Positions 24,470 to 30,242 of a stretch of 31,351 bases of DNA are shown one piece after another. Source of the stretch: a virus. The stretch covers positions 1 through 31,351 of the IMG/VR virus record IMGVR_UViG_3300032334_000513. One strand, written 5' to 3'. The notes under the pieces were generated by a model that made no database searches, was not told the DNA's origin, and saw only the letters and a program-made list of their open reading frames with translations. A program made the translations under genes and the position numbers. Each line of letters begins with the position of its first letter. Within the stretch, counting starts at the first letter, position 1.

Positions 24470-24915
24470 TTGTTCCTTTTGTTCCATTTGTTCCAATTTT
24501 GGCGTTTTACGTAAGTCTACAATTTTCGTAGTTTTTTGTAGGATGAGTGTTCGTAAGTGCTTGATTTTTAATAATAAATATATATTATATATTATATAAT
24601 AGTTATAAAGAGACAGGGTTGTTCCGATGTTCCATGATTTTGAGAGGGGAGGGGGTTTTTTGGGTGTTTTTCATTCTTTTATTTTGCATCGGCTGCGCTT
24701 CTTTGCCTCAACGCGAAAAAAACAGAAAATCTAGGCACCCCCTAAAAACCGTGGAACAAATGGAACAAACGGAACATTCCTTTGTAATCAAGGACTTACG
24801 CTGTACTTCTCTGTTCCTACATGAGGAACGCTTGGAACAAAAAAACCGATTTGACAAACAAAAACATTCATGCTATTTTCTGTCTTGCAGACAAGCCGGT
24901 GCAAGACAGAAAACT
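24470..24915. other. Candidate replication origin: iterons, AT-rich stretch, inverted repeat
   Basis: The 5-mer GTTCC/GGAAC occurs 11 times here: GTTCC at 24472, 24481, 24490, 24621, 24629, 24813; GGAAC at 24753, 24762, 24771, 24825, 24834. Three groups are phased at 9 bp, and the consensus unit is GGAACAAA. Between the left group and the next lies a stretch of almost pure A/T (24568-24607). A perfect 14-bp inverted repeat lies at 24876-24913. Iterons beside an AT-rich unwinding region are typical of origins, so this is a candidate phage origin; no initiator site has been matched. The wider gap 24410-24990 holds no convincing gene. Confidence 0.5.
24876..24913. repeat. 14-bp perfect inverted repeat
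   Basis: TTTTCTGTCTTGCA and its exact reverse complement are separated by 10 nt. The A/T ends on both sides could act as a bidirectional terminator, or it could be a dyad binding site within the origin-like region. Confidence 0.7.
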
Positions 24916-24989
24916 AAAACAAGGGAAAACCGGATTTCCACCGCCACGTGGATAACTAATTAGTGAGCCAGCCCTACTCACGCACGCCT

Positions 24990-25020
24990 ATGCGCGCGCG
25001 ACCACAAAGAACTGGCATCA
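24990..25020 (-). promoter_or_regulatory. Conserved cassette block, copy 1
   Basis: Copy of a 31-bp block (core on plus strand AACTGGCATCA preceded by CGACYACAAA) that always follows a cassette terminator. This copy has no 18-bp box further downstream and instead faces the origin-like region. Promoter function is a guess. Confidence 0.45.
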
Positions 25021-25033
25021 GCCACGCTGGGCC

Positions 25034-25073
25034 AAAAAAAAAGGGGCCGCTGACCTTGCGGCCAGCGACCCCC
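25034..25073 (-). terminator. Terminator of cassette 1
   Basis: Minus strand: GGGG..CGCTGGCC, loop GCAA, GGTCAGCGGCCCC, then nine T. Strong intrinsic terminator 18 nt after the stop of the 210-aa gene. Confidence 0.85.
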
Positions 25074-25091
25074 TAGTCGGTAATTAGTTAA

Positions 25092-25724
25092 TTACCTAGT
25101 AGTCCAGGCATTCAAGAATGCCTCGATTGCAATACCCAATGCCTTACTATCTGCCGTTGCATCACCGCGCGCATTGGCGGTTTTGCACTTGTCTTTCATG
25201 TCGGCTAATGTAATATCAACCCGATCAGCAAAAGACTTAGTAGCACCACGTTCTCGCGTTTTACCCTCATTGAGGTATTTGCGAGCCTCAGACTTGAGAG
25301 TACCGAGTTTATTCGACGCATAAGTATTAAACTTATCGCGCACGACCTTAACCAACGCATGTTTGTTTGGTTCAGACTCACGCAATGCACCGAATTGTTG
25401 CTGACTGAATGACATTGCAAAATCGACGCCAACCTGAATACGCTCCAGCTTGTCAATCTTTTCTTTCATCTTGTCATTCAAGTCATCAACGCGATGGTAA
25501 TTACCATCGATCACGACATAATCGACTTTCGGGTTAATCTCCGAATAACGGAGTTGATAACCCGCAAACAATGTAGCTTTATCTGTTTTGCTAATTTCTT
25601 CAGGGAAACCAACAATTGCATCCAAAGCATACTTTGCTTGCACCCTCAACGTATCACCAGTCACAGCTTGTTTATATCCAAGGTCTGCAATGGAATTGAA
25701 TTGAGTGTAATCGGATTGTGACAT
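25092..25724 (-). CDS. Unknown helical protein, 210 aa, stand-alone cassette 1
   Basis: No family recognised. A predicted soluble protein: an N-terminal third with KYALDAIVGFPEEI, a central coiled-coil-like part (DLNDKMKEKIDKLERIQVGVDFAMSF) and a basic C-terminal third (KLGTLKSEARKYLNEGKTRERG). The ATG at 25724 follows GGGG at good spacing. It has its own upstream 18-bp box (25819-25836) and its own terminator, so it is transcribed alone, as is common for abundant early phage proteins. The leader of about 95 nt (25725-25818) holds no ORF I can support. Confidence 0.65.
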   Translation of the reverse strand: MSQSDYTQFNSIADLGYKQAVTGDTLRVQAKYALDAIVGFPEEISKTDKATLFAGYQLRYSEINPKVDYVVIDGNYHRVDDLNDKMKEKIDKLERIQVGVDFAMSFSQQQFGALRESEPNKHALVKVVRDKFNTYASNKLGTLKSEARKYLNEGKTRERGATKSFADRVDITLADMKDKCKTANARGDATADSKALGIAIEAFLNAWTTR

Positions 25725-25818
25725 TTTAATCCCCTTTAAAAATGGGTTGAAGAAAATATCGCAAATCGCATGTCGGGCGACTTGCGATGATTAGACTATG
25801 GCATACCACGCTGATTAA

Positions 25819-25836
25819 GTATCGATTCATTACGAA
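25819..25836 (-). promoter_or_regulatory. 18-bp box upstream of cassette 1
   Basis: Plus-strand GTATCGATTCATTACGAA, two mismatches from the consensus GTATCGATTCGCTACGAA. It lies 95 nt before the gene start. Copies occur at 26522, 27203 and 27849, each 70-100 nt before the first gene of a cassette. Likely promoter core or operator. Confidence 0.5.
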
Positions 25837-25874
25837 CTGGAATTCTAATCAACGCGCTTGGTTCACGCGCACAT

Positions 25875-25905
25875 GGCCGCGCGCGACCACAAATAACTGG
25901 CATCA
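25875..25905 (-). promoter_or_regulatory. Conserved cassette block, copy 2
   Basis: Second copy of the 31-bp block, between the terminator of cassette 2 and the 18-bp box of cassette 1. Differs from copy 1 mainly at one base of the ACAAAKAAC core. Confidence 0.5.
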
Positions 25906-25917
25906 AAACGCAGGGCC

Positions 25918-25946
25918 AAAAAAACCCCGAGGCCGAAGCCCCGGGG
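25918..25946 (-). terminator. Terminator of cassette 2 (UUCG loop)
   Basis: Minus strand: CCCCGGGGC, TTCG, GCCTCGGGG, then seven T. The one non-Watson-Crick pair is G-U on the minus strand but A-C on the plus strand, which fixes the direction. Confidence 0.9.
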
Positions 25947-25966
25947 CCACCGATCAGATGGGCTGA

Positions 25967-26431
25967 TCAGTCACATTCAAGTGCATAGACTGGTTCTTGT
26001 CTAACACCGGTTTGAACTCTACGACAAGTTGTGCTACTGCTACTAACGTAGGCATTTACCGAGATATAAATCCGACCCGTCGTGCAATCAGATTTCATGT
26101 AATCCATGACGAACTTGAAATCCCGGTTCAACGCTCCCGGATAATCGTGAGTACCACGATCCTGTATATTATGCAGGTCCATTATTTTTGATAGACCATT
26201 TAACAGGCGTTCGTCTTTAAGACTACTTAGATTATAAAGAGAGAATATAATTGATTCTTCATCAACTATGACCATGTCGTCATCATTTACGTCAATGCAA
26301 TTAATAACAGAGATATATACTCCGCGATACTCTTGCATGTGCCGAATTGCATTTGCCATGCTACGCTTGTAATCGCGTTTACGAGCAATTGCTGACTTGA
26401 TGATAGCGTTAGGCGTTTTGGTTGTTGCCAT
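25967..26431 (-). CDS. Unknown protein, 154 aa, stand-alone cassette 2
   Basis: Basic N-terminal helix (IARKRDYKRSMANAIRHM), an acidic beta-rich middle (ISVINCIDVNDDDMVIVDEES) and a Ser/Thr-rich C-terminus with several Cys. No family recognised. The ATG at 26431 (MATTKTP) is chosen because GGAG lies six bases upstream; two upstream in-frame starts (26443 and TTG 26449) lack an SD. It has its own box and terminator like cassette 1. Confidence 0.6.
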   Translation of the reverse strand: MATTKTPNAIIKSAIARKRDYKRSMANAIRHMQEYRGVYISVINCIDVNDDDMVIVDEESIIFSLYNLSSLKDERLLNGLSKIMDLHNIQDRGTHDYPGALNRDFKFVMDYMKSDCTTGRIYISVNAYVSSSSTTCRRVQTGVRQEPVYALECD

Positions 26432-26521
26432 TTCATTCTCCATGATCAAGACTTAGGTCGCCCCGACTAGGGCGTTGAACCCTGTCTTGATGTTCTTAGG
26501 ATGCCATACTGCGCGGGTTCT

Positions 26522-26539
26522 GTATCGATTGGCTACGAA
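26522..26539 (-). promoter_or_regulatory. 18-bp box upstream of cassette 2
   Basis: Plus-strand GTATCGATTGGCTACGAA, one mismatch from consensus, 90 nt before the ATG at 26431. The intervening leader contains a GTTCAACGCCCTAGTCGGGGCG stretch able to form a short GCCC/GGGC hairpin. Confidence 0.5.
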
Positions 26540-26566
26540 CCACCAACCCCTGACGCGCCCGCTCTC

Positions 26567-26597
26567 ATGCGCGCCCGACTACAAATAACTGGCATCA
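26567..26597 (-). promoter_or_regulatory. Conserved cassette block, copy 3
   Basis: Third copy of the 31-bp block. It is identical to copy 4 (27248-27278) over all 31 bases and preceded by the same CGCTCTC on the plus strand. Confidence 0.5.
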
Positions 26598-26609
26598 AAA
26601 CGCAGGGCC

Positions 26610-26637
26610 AAAAAAAGGGAAGGGCCGAAGCCCCTCC
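26610..26637 (-). terminator. Terminator of cassette 3 (UUCG loop)
   Basis: Minus strand: GGAGGGGC, TTCG, GCCCTTCC, C, then seven T. One G-U pair, favouring the minus direction. It starts 3 nt after the 88-aa gene. Confidence 0.88.
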
Positions 26638-26640
26638 GTG

Positions 26641-26907
26641 TTACATCGACGCGTACTGGCTACCGTGTAACCCAAACCTAAAACCGTAGTAATAATGGTG
26701 AATCCAATTTGGTGATGGAATCCGGTAATAGACTACGTTGGGATACTGCAACGCAAGGCAAAGTTTCATGAAGGTAAATCCAAACACACACGGTTTGCCA
26801 TTGTTCTCGTTGCAAAGATCAAGCACATCAAAGATTGTTAATCTTTCGCTGGTGGGATACTCACGCAATTGCGCTTCCCACAATTTCTTTTTGCTAATGA
26901 CAGGCAT
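26641..26907 (-). CDS. Unknown aromatic-rich protein, 88 aa, second gene of cassette 3
   Basis: Contains RLTIFDVLDLCNENNGKPC and a C-terminus very rich in Tyr, His and Phe (NWIHHYYYGFRFGLHG). No family recognised. The ATG at 26907 has GGAGA five bases upstream; the GTG one codon earlier is less likely. It is separated from the preceding gene by a GC hairpin that is repeated in cassette 4. Confidence 0.55.
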   Translation of the reverse strand: MPVISKKKLWEAQLREYPTSERLTIFDVLDLCNENNGKPCVFGFTFMKLCLALQYPNVVYYRIPSPNWIHHYYYGFRFGLHGSQYASM

Positions 26908-26911
26908 CACT

Positions 26912-26947
26912 CTCTCCAGTTATGGGGCGGCTTGCGCCGCCCCGTTT
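26912..26947 (-). repeat. Intercistronic hairpin/SD repeat, copy in cassette 3
   Basis: Perfect 8-bp stem GGGGCGGC / GCCGCCCC with a tetraloop (GCAA on the minus strand), then ACTGGAGAGAGT just before the next ATG. The same unit occurs at 27533-27569. No T-run follows, so it is not a terminator. Confidence 0.75.
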
Positions 26948-26948
26948 A

Positions 26949-27131
26949 TCAAATCGCTTGGACTACCTTGCCAGCTTTTGTAGTCCATTGGAAAATGGCT
27001 TGATAAGAACCATCTTCCAATTCTTCCCACCCAAGGAATACCGCATCGGTATATCCATCGGCATGGAATTCATCGAGCGTGACGCAGATATGCCACAACA
27101 TATCTGCGTTTGATTTGAGTTTCGTTTTCAC
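26949..27131 (-). CDS. Unknown protein, 60 aa, first gene of cassette 3
   Basis: MKTKLKSNADMLWHICVTLDEFHADGYT is followed by an acidic LGWEELEDGSYQAIFQW strand region. No family recognised. The start is GTG at 27131 with GGAGAGG upstream. It ends 5 nt before the hairpin repeat. Confidence 0.55.
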   Translation of the reverse strand: MKTKLKSNADMLWHICVTLDEFHADGYTDAVFLGWEELEDGSYQAIFQWTTKAGKVVQAI

Positions 27132-27202
27132 GATACCCTCTCCAAAGTCTGCAACAGGGAATCCGTCGCATTGGATTCAATCTATCAAATCCCATCAGAT
27201 CT

Positions 27203-27220
27203 GTACCGATTCGCTACGAA
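27203..27220 (-). promoter_or_regulatory. 18-bp box upstream of cassette 3
   Basis: Plus-strand GTACCGATTCGCTACGAA, one mismatch from consensus, 71 nt before the GTG at 27131. Confidence 0.5.
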
Positions 27221-27247
27221 GCGGCGGACCATCGCACGCCCGCTCTC

Positions 27248-27278
27248 ATGCGCGCCCGACTACAAATAACTGGCATCA
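27248..27278 (-). promoter_or_regulatory. Conserved cassette block, copy 4
   Basis: Fourth full copy of the 31-bp block, between terminator 4 and the box of cassette 3. A fragment (ACAAATAACC) near 27952 may be a fifth, decayed copy upstream of cassette 4. Confidence 0.5.
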
Positions 27279-27291
27279 GATCCGTGGGCGC

Positions 27292-27325
27292 AAAAAAAGG
27301 GGCGGGGCCGAAGCCCCAACCCCCA
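27292..27325 (-). terminator. Terminator of cassette 4
   Basis: Minus strand: a GGGGC / GCCCC stem with TTCG loop inside an outer GGGG/CCCC stem, followed by seven T. It begins 4 nt after the stop of the 66-aa gene. Confidence 0.85.
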
Positions 27326-27329
27326 ACCG

Positions 27330-27530
27330 CTAGGGTAGGTATGCAACCGGGCGGTTATTGCCGTCCAGTCCAATCCTAATGATTTCCCATGCAGCCTGAT
27401 ATGTCGGATTGTTTGGCGCTACGCGAAGCGCCTTTGCACAATCAAACCGGATGCCCTTGTACAAGCAATCCAAATCCTGCTCATACAGCCAGTCGAGAAT
27501 CTCGACGACCATTGTGTGAACTCTTTTCAT
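27330..27530 (-). CDS. Unknown protein, 66 aa, second gene of cassette 4
   Basis: MKRVHTMVVEILDWLYEQDLDCLYKGIRF, then a NNPTYQAAWEIIRIGLDG helix. No family recognised. The ATG at 27530 follows TTGGAGAGAGTC of the hairpin repeat. Confidence 0.55.
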   Translation of the reverse strand: MKRVHTMVVEILDWLYEQDLDCLYKGIRFDCAKALRVAPNNPTYQAAWEIIRIGLDGNNRPVAYLP

Positions 27531-27532
27531 GA

Positions 27533-27569
27533 CTCTCTCCAAGTTGGGGCGGCTTGCGCCGCCCCGTTG
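27533..27569 (-). repeat. Intercistronic hairpin/SD repeat, copy in cassette 4
   Basis: Same 8-bp stem and tetraloop as at 26912-26947, with flanking bases also conserved (ACTCTCTCCA on the left and CGTT on the right, plus strand). The flanking genes are not obviously similar, so the spacer itself is what is duplicated. Confidence 0.75.
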
Positions 27570-27571
27570 CA

Positions 27572-27751
27572 TCACCAGTTGTTGAAGATCTCAACAAGCT
27601 GGTAACAAGACACCGCGTAGCAGATCGCTGCCACGCCCCAACACACCGCGTCACTCAGCACCGGTGGGTGCTTGCGTGTTACGTAACAGGTGAAACCCAC
27701 CTGACCCACTCGGAAGAAGTGAATCCCCCCGACTTTGCGATATGAAACCAT
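27572..27751 (-). CDS. Small Cys-rich protein with possible membrane helix, 59 aa
   Basis: A beta-like N-terminal half (GGIHFFRVGQVGFTCYVTRKH) is followed by a hydrophobic stretch DAVCWGVAAICYAVSCYQLV that could be a membrane or amphipathic helix. Four cysteines. The ATG at 27751 has GAGGAG eight bases upstream. First gene of cassette 4; no family recognised. Confidence 0.55.
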   Translation of the reverse strand: MVSYRKVGGIHFFRVGQVGFTCYVTRKHPPVLSDAVCWGVAAICYAVSCYQLVEIFNNW

Positions 27752-27848
27752 GACGGTCTCTCCTCTGTATGCCTACGCCGTCAACCCCGGCCCATCCGGT
27801 GTCATCCGTCGTCTGCATGTTTCCAATCTGCCAGAATCCGAGGATTTT

Positions 27849-27866
27849 GTATCGTTTCGCTACGAA
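27849..27866 (-). promoter_or_regulatory. 18-bp box upstream of cassette 4
   Basis: Plus-strand GTATCGTTTCGCTACGAA, one mismatch from consensus, 98 nt before the ATG at 27751. Confidence 0.5.
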
Positions 27867-27879
27867 GTGGTCTCAGACC

Positions 27880-27906
27880 CCGGGGGTGCGGCCCCCCACC
27901 CCCCGG
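27880..27906. other. GC hairpin in the divergent region
   Basis: CCGGGGGTG pairs with CACCCCCCGG (one bulged C). No T-run follows. It lies between the box of cassette 4 and the C-run-rich spacer (27969-28124). That spacer has no supportable gene. Confidence 0.4.
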
Positions 27907-28130
27907 ATACGCGCGATGGGACCCGCGCCATCTCATACTCTTGAACATGCACAAATAACCACCGAATTCCCCAAATCCCACGTCGTTGTGACCCCCTTAT
28001 GTAAATTTCTAAAAAATCCCCCAAATAATATGTAAAGTTAAGCCCCCCAAAACTCCTTTTTTCCAACCCACCCCCACCCCTTGTTCTATAGAAACACCCC
28101 CCCTTATGGGACCCAAACCTCCCCTTTTGC

Positions 28131-28158
28131 TTGCATAAATATATTTTTGTGATACATT
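28131..28158 (+). promoter_or_regulatory. Possible late promoter giving a leaderless terS mRNA
   Basis: TTGCAT (28131-28136) and TACATT (28153-28158) are separated by 16 nt, each with four of six bases matching sigma-70 consensus. The start point expected about 7 nt downstream coincides with the A of the terS ATG at 28166, and no SD precedes that ATG. Confidence 0.3.
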
Positions 28159-28165
28159 TGCAGTC

Positions 28166-28735
28166 ATGACTACGATTGTTCCTCCCATCGAAGAGAACAT
28201 TCCTCTTCCAGATAATGCGCGAGAAGCTTTTCCTGAGTTGACTGCCACTCAGGAACTGAACATGCGTGCGAATGTTGTGAAGCTAATGGCTGACTTGACG
28301 GGTCAGGTGCTCACGCCTACGCAAGACAACGTAGATCAGGCCAACGATTTGGCCCGTATGATGATGACCGACCCCCAACATCGCCCAGAATTTGGGCGGT
28401 ATCCAAATGAGACCCTTGCTTATCTTGCAGGGATGGTCGCTCAGATGAACGTATCCATCGTTGACGAGCTTTCAGACCTGAAGATGTACGTGGTCAACAA
28501 GCTGGTGATGGAGGTCGAGAACGCCAAGGACGCTAAGAATCGTATTTCTGCTCTGTCTAAGCTAGGCGAAGTCGATGGCGTTGACGCGTTTAAGAAACGC
28601 AGCGAGATGACGGTCAAGATTCAGACTATGGAAGAGGTTGAAAAAGAACTTCTGCTTACTCTAGATAGTCTGGAGTCCAAAGTAATTGATGTAGAAGCCA
28701 GAGAAATAGTGCAGGGCAATGCAGCTAACCCCTGA
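28166..28735 (+). CDS. terS: Terminase small subunit (by position)
   Basis: A 189-aa mostly helical protein directly upstream of terL, with a Pro-rich acidic N-terminus, a central helical domain and a C-terminal coiled coil (TMEEVEKELLLTLDSLESK). I see no clear sequence signature; the call rests on position, size and the long helical C-terminal part typical of TerS oligomers. TerS would recognise the packaging site and stimulate TerL. No SD is seen upstream of the ATG. It overlaps terL by 17 nt. Confidence 0.65.
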   Translation: MTTIVPPIEENIPLPDNAREAFPELTATQELNMRANVVKLMADLTGQVLTPTQDNVDQANDLARMMMTDPQHRPEFGRYPNETLAYLAGMVAQMNVSIVDELSDLKMYVVNKLVMEVENAKDAKNRISALSKLGEVDGVDAFKKRSEMTVKIQTMEEVEKELLLTLDSLESKVIDVEAREIVQGNAANP

Positions 28736-30233
28736 AAAGCTATTTTTGTTGCGGCAAGCTCTCCCAACTATGCCGGAGAAGCAGAAACGTCGCACTTTAG
28801 AGCTAATCAAAACCTATGAAGCGGGTCTAACGCAGGATCTAGCGAAGAATTCATTCCTAGATTTTGTAAAACATGTCTATCCGGGCTACAAAGTAGGCCC
28901 ACACCACCTGAAATTGGCTCAGATCTTTGAAGATATAGCCAAAGGGTTAAAAAAACGTGTAATAGTTAACATTGCGCCGCGACATGGTAAGTCGGAACTC
29001 ATATCCTATCTTGCACCGGCATGGTTTCTGGGGAGACACCCCGAAAAAAAGATCATCATGTCCTCGCACACTGCTGATTTGGCGGTGAACTTTGGGCGAA
29101 GGGTGCGTAACTTAGTAGGATCTGAGAACTATCGGGATATTTTTCCTCAGATAGAACTACAGGCTGACTCTAAATCGGCCTCAAGATGGGGTACGAACTT
29201 CAATGGTGAGTATTTTGCTATTGGTGTTGGAGGTGCTCTCGCTGGTAGGGGCGCTGATTTGTTCATTATTGACGATCCACATTCTGAACAAGAGGCCAAA
29301 ACCGGACGACCCGACGTTTTTCTACCTGCTTGGGAGTGGTTCCAGTCTGGGCCTCTTCAGCGGCTTATGCCGGGTGGCGCAATCATTGTTGTGATGACTA
29401 GATGGTCTAAATTGGACCTGACTGGTCAGATTGTGACGCAGATGAATCGGGAAGAGGGCGTAGATAAGTGGGAAGTGGTCGAGTTCCCGGCGATTAAAGA
29501 CAATGACGAGGCGTTATGGCCTGAATTCTGGCCGGTTGAAGAACTTTTAGCCAAAAAAGCTGCCCTTGATGTACGGTATTGGAACGCCCAGTACATGCAG
29601 AACCCCACTTCTGAAGAGGGGGCGCTAATTAAGAGGGAGTGGTGGAAGATCTGGGATAGAGAAGATCCACCGTCATGTGACTTTATAATTATGAGTTTGG
29701 ACGCCGCGCAGGAGACCAATAATAGGTCTGACTACAACGCGCTCACAACTTGGGGGGTCTTCTATAACGAGGAGACCAACAATCACGCCATTATTTTGCT
29801 CAATTCCATCAAAAAACGGATGGAGTATCCCGATCTAAAGAAGATGGTGCTTGAAGAGTACAAAGAATGGGAGCCTGATGCGTTCATGGTGGAGAAAAAG
29901 TCCAATGGCGCTCCGCTATATCAAGAATTCAGGCGAATGGGTATTCCGTGTCAGGAGTTTACTCCGGGCAAAGGGCAGGATAAGATAGCAAGGGTAAATG
30001 CAGTAAGTGATTTGTTTGCATCGGGTATTGTTTACGCCCCTGACCGCAGGTGGGCCAAGGAAGTTATTGAAGAGTGCAATGATTTCCCTAGCGGCGCAAA
30101 TGATGACTTGGTGGACTCCACTACCCTTGCGCTGTTAAGATTCCGGCAGGGTGGTTTTTTGCGTTTGCCGTCAGACGAGCCAGACGAAGTATTTAGCTTC
30201 TTCAAATCACGCAAACGCGCCGCGTATTACTAA
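28719..30233 (+). CDS. terL: Terminase large subunit
   Basis: A 504-aa packaging motor and nuclease. The ATPase domain has the deviant Walker A APRHGKSE (86-93) and Walker B FIIDDPH (182-188). The C-terminal nuclease of RNase H fold shows D328 (SLDAA), E392 in VEKKSNG and D463 in GANDDLVDS. The ATG at 28719 lies inside the terS end, with AGGG just upstream. It cuts and pumps concatemeric DNA through the portal, whose gene follows after 9 nt. Confidence 0.95.
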   Translation: MQLTPEKLFLLRQALPTMPEKQKRRTLELIKTYEAGLTQDLAKNSFLDFVKHVYPGYKVGPHHLKLAQIFEDIAKGLKKRVIVNIAPRHGKSELISYLAPAWFLGRHPEKKIIMSSHTADLAVNFGRRVRNLVGSENYRDIFPQIELQADSKSASRWGTNFNGEYFAIGVGGALAGRGADLFIIDDPHSEQEAKTGRPDVFLPAWEWFQSGPLQRLMPGGAIIVVMTRWSKLDLTGQIVTQMNREEGVDKWEVVEFPAIKDNDEALWPEFWPVEELLAKKAALDVRYWNAQYMQNPTSEEGALIKREWWKIWDREDPPSCDFIIMSLDAAQETNNRSDYNALTTWGVFYNEETNNHAIILLNSIKKRMEYPDLKKMVLEEYKEWEPDAFMVEKKSNGAPLYQEFRRMGIPCQEFTPGKGQDKIARVNAVSDLFASGIVYAPDRRWAKEVIEECNDFPSGANDDLVDSTTLALLRFRQGGFLRLPSDEPDEVFSFFKSRKRAAYY

Positions 30234-30242
30234 GGATATAGA

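Noticed and set aside
24619-24963. Plus-strand 114-codon frame with a lipoprotein-like FFILLFCIGC segment, possibly an outer-membrane spanin.
   Set aside because: It runs through the iteron array and the 14-bp inverted repeat, has no lysis neighbours, lies on the opposite strand to all surrounding genes, and its later residues merely translate the repeats. The SD-like purine run is part of a low-complexity stretch.
24990-27866. Integron-like gene cassette array.
   Set aside because: No integrase is visible, the conserved blocks lack the attC core pattern, and each cassette carries its own terminator.
28008-28248. Minus-strand 79-codon frame with Gly-rich sequence in the divergent spacer.
   Set aside because: It is a translation of the G runs and overlaps the start of terS; no SD or conserved pattern.
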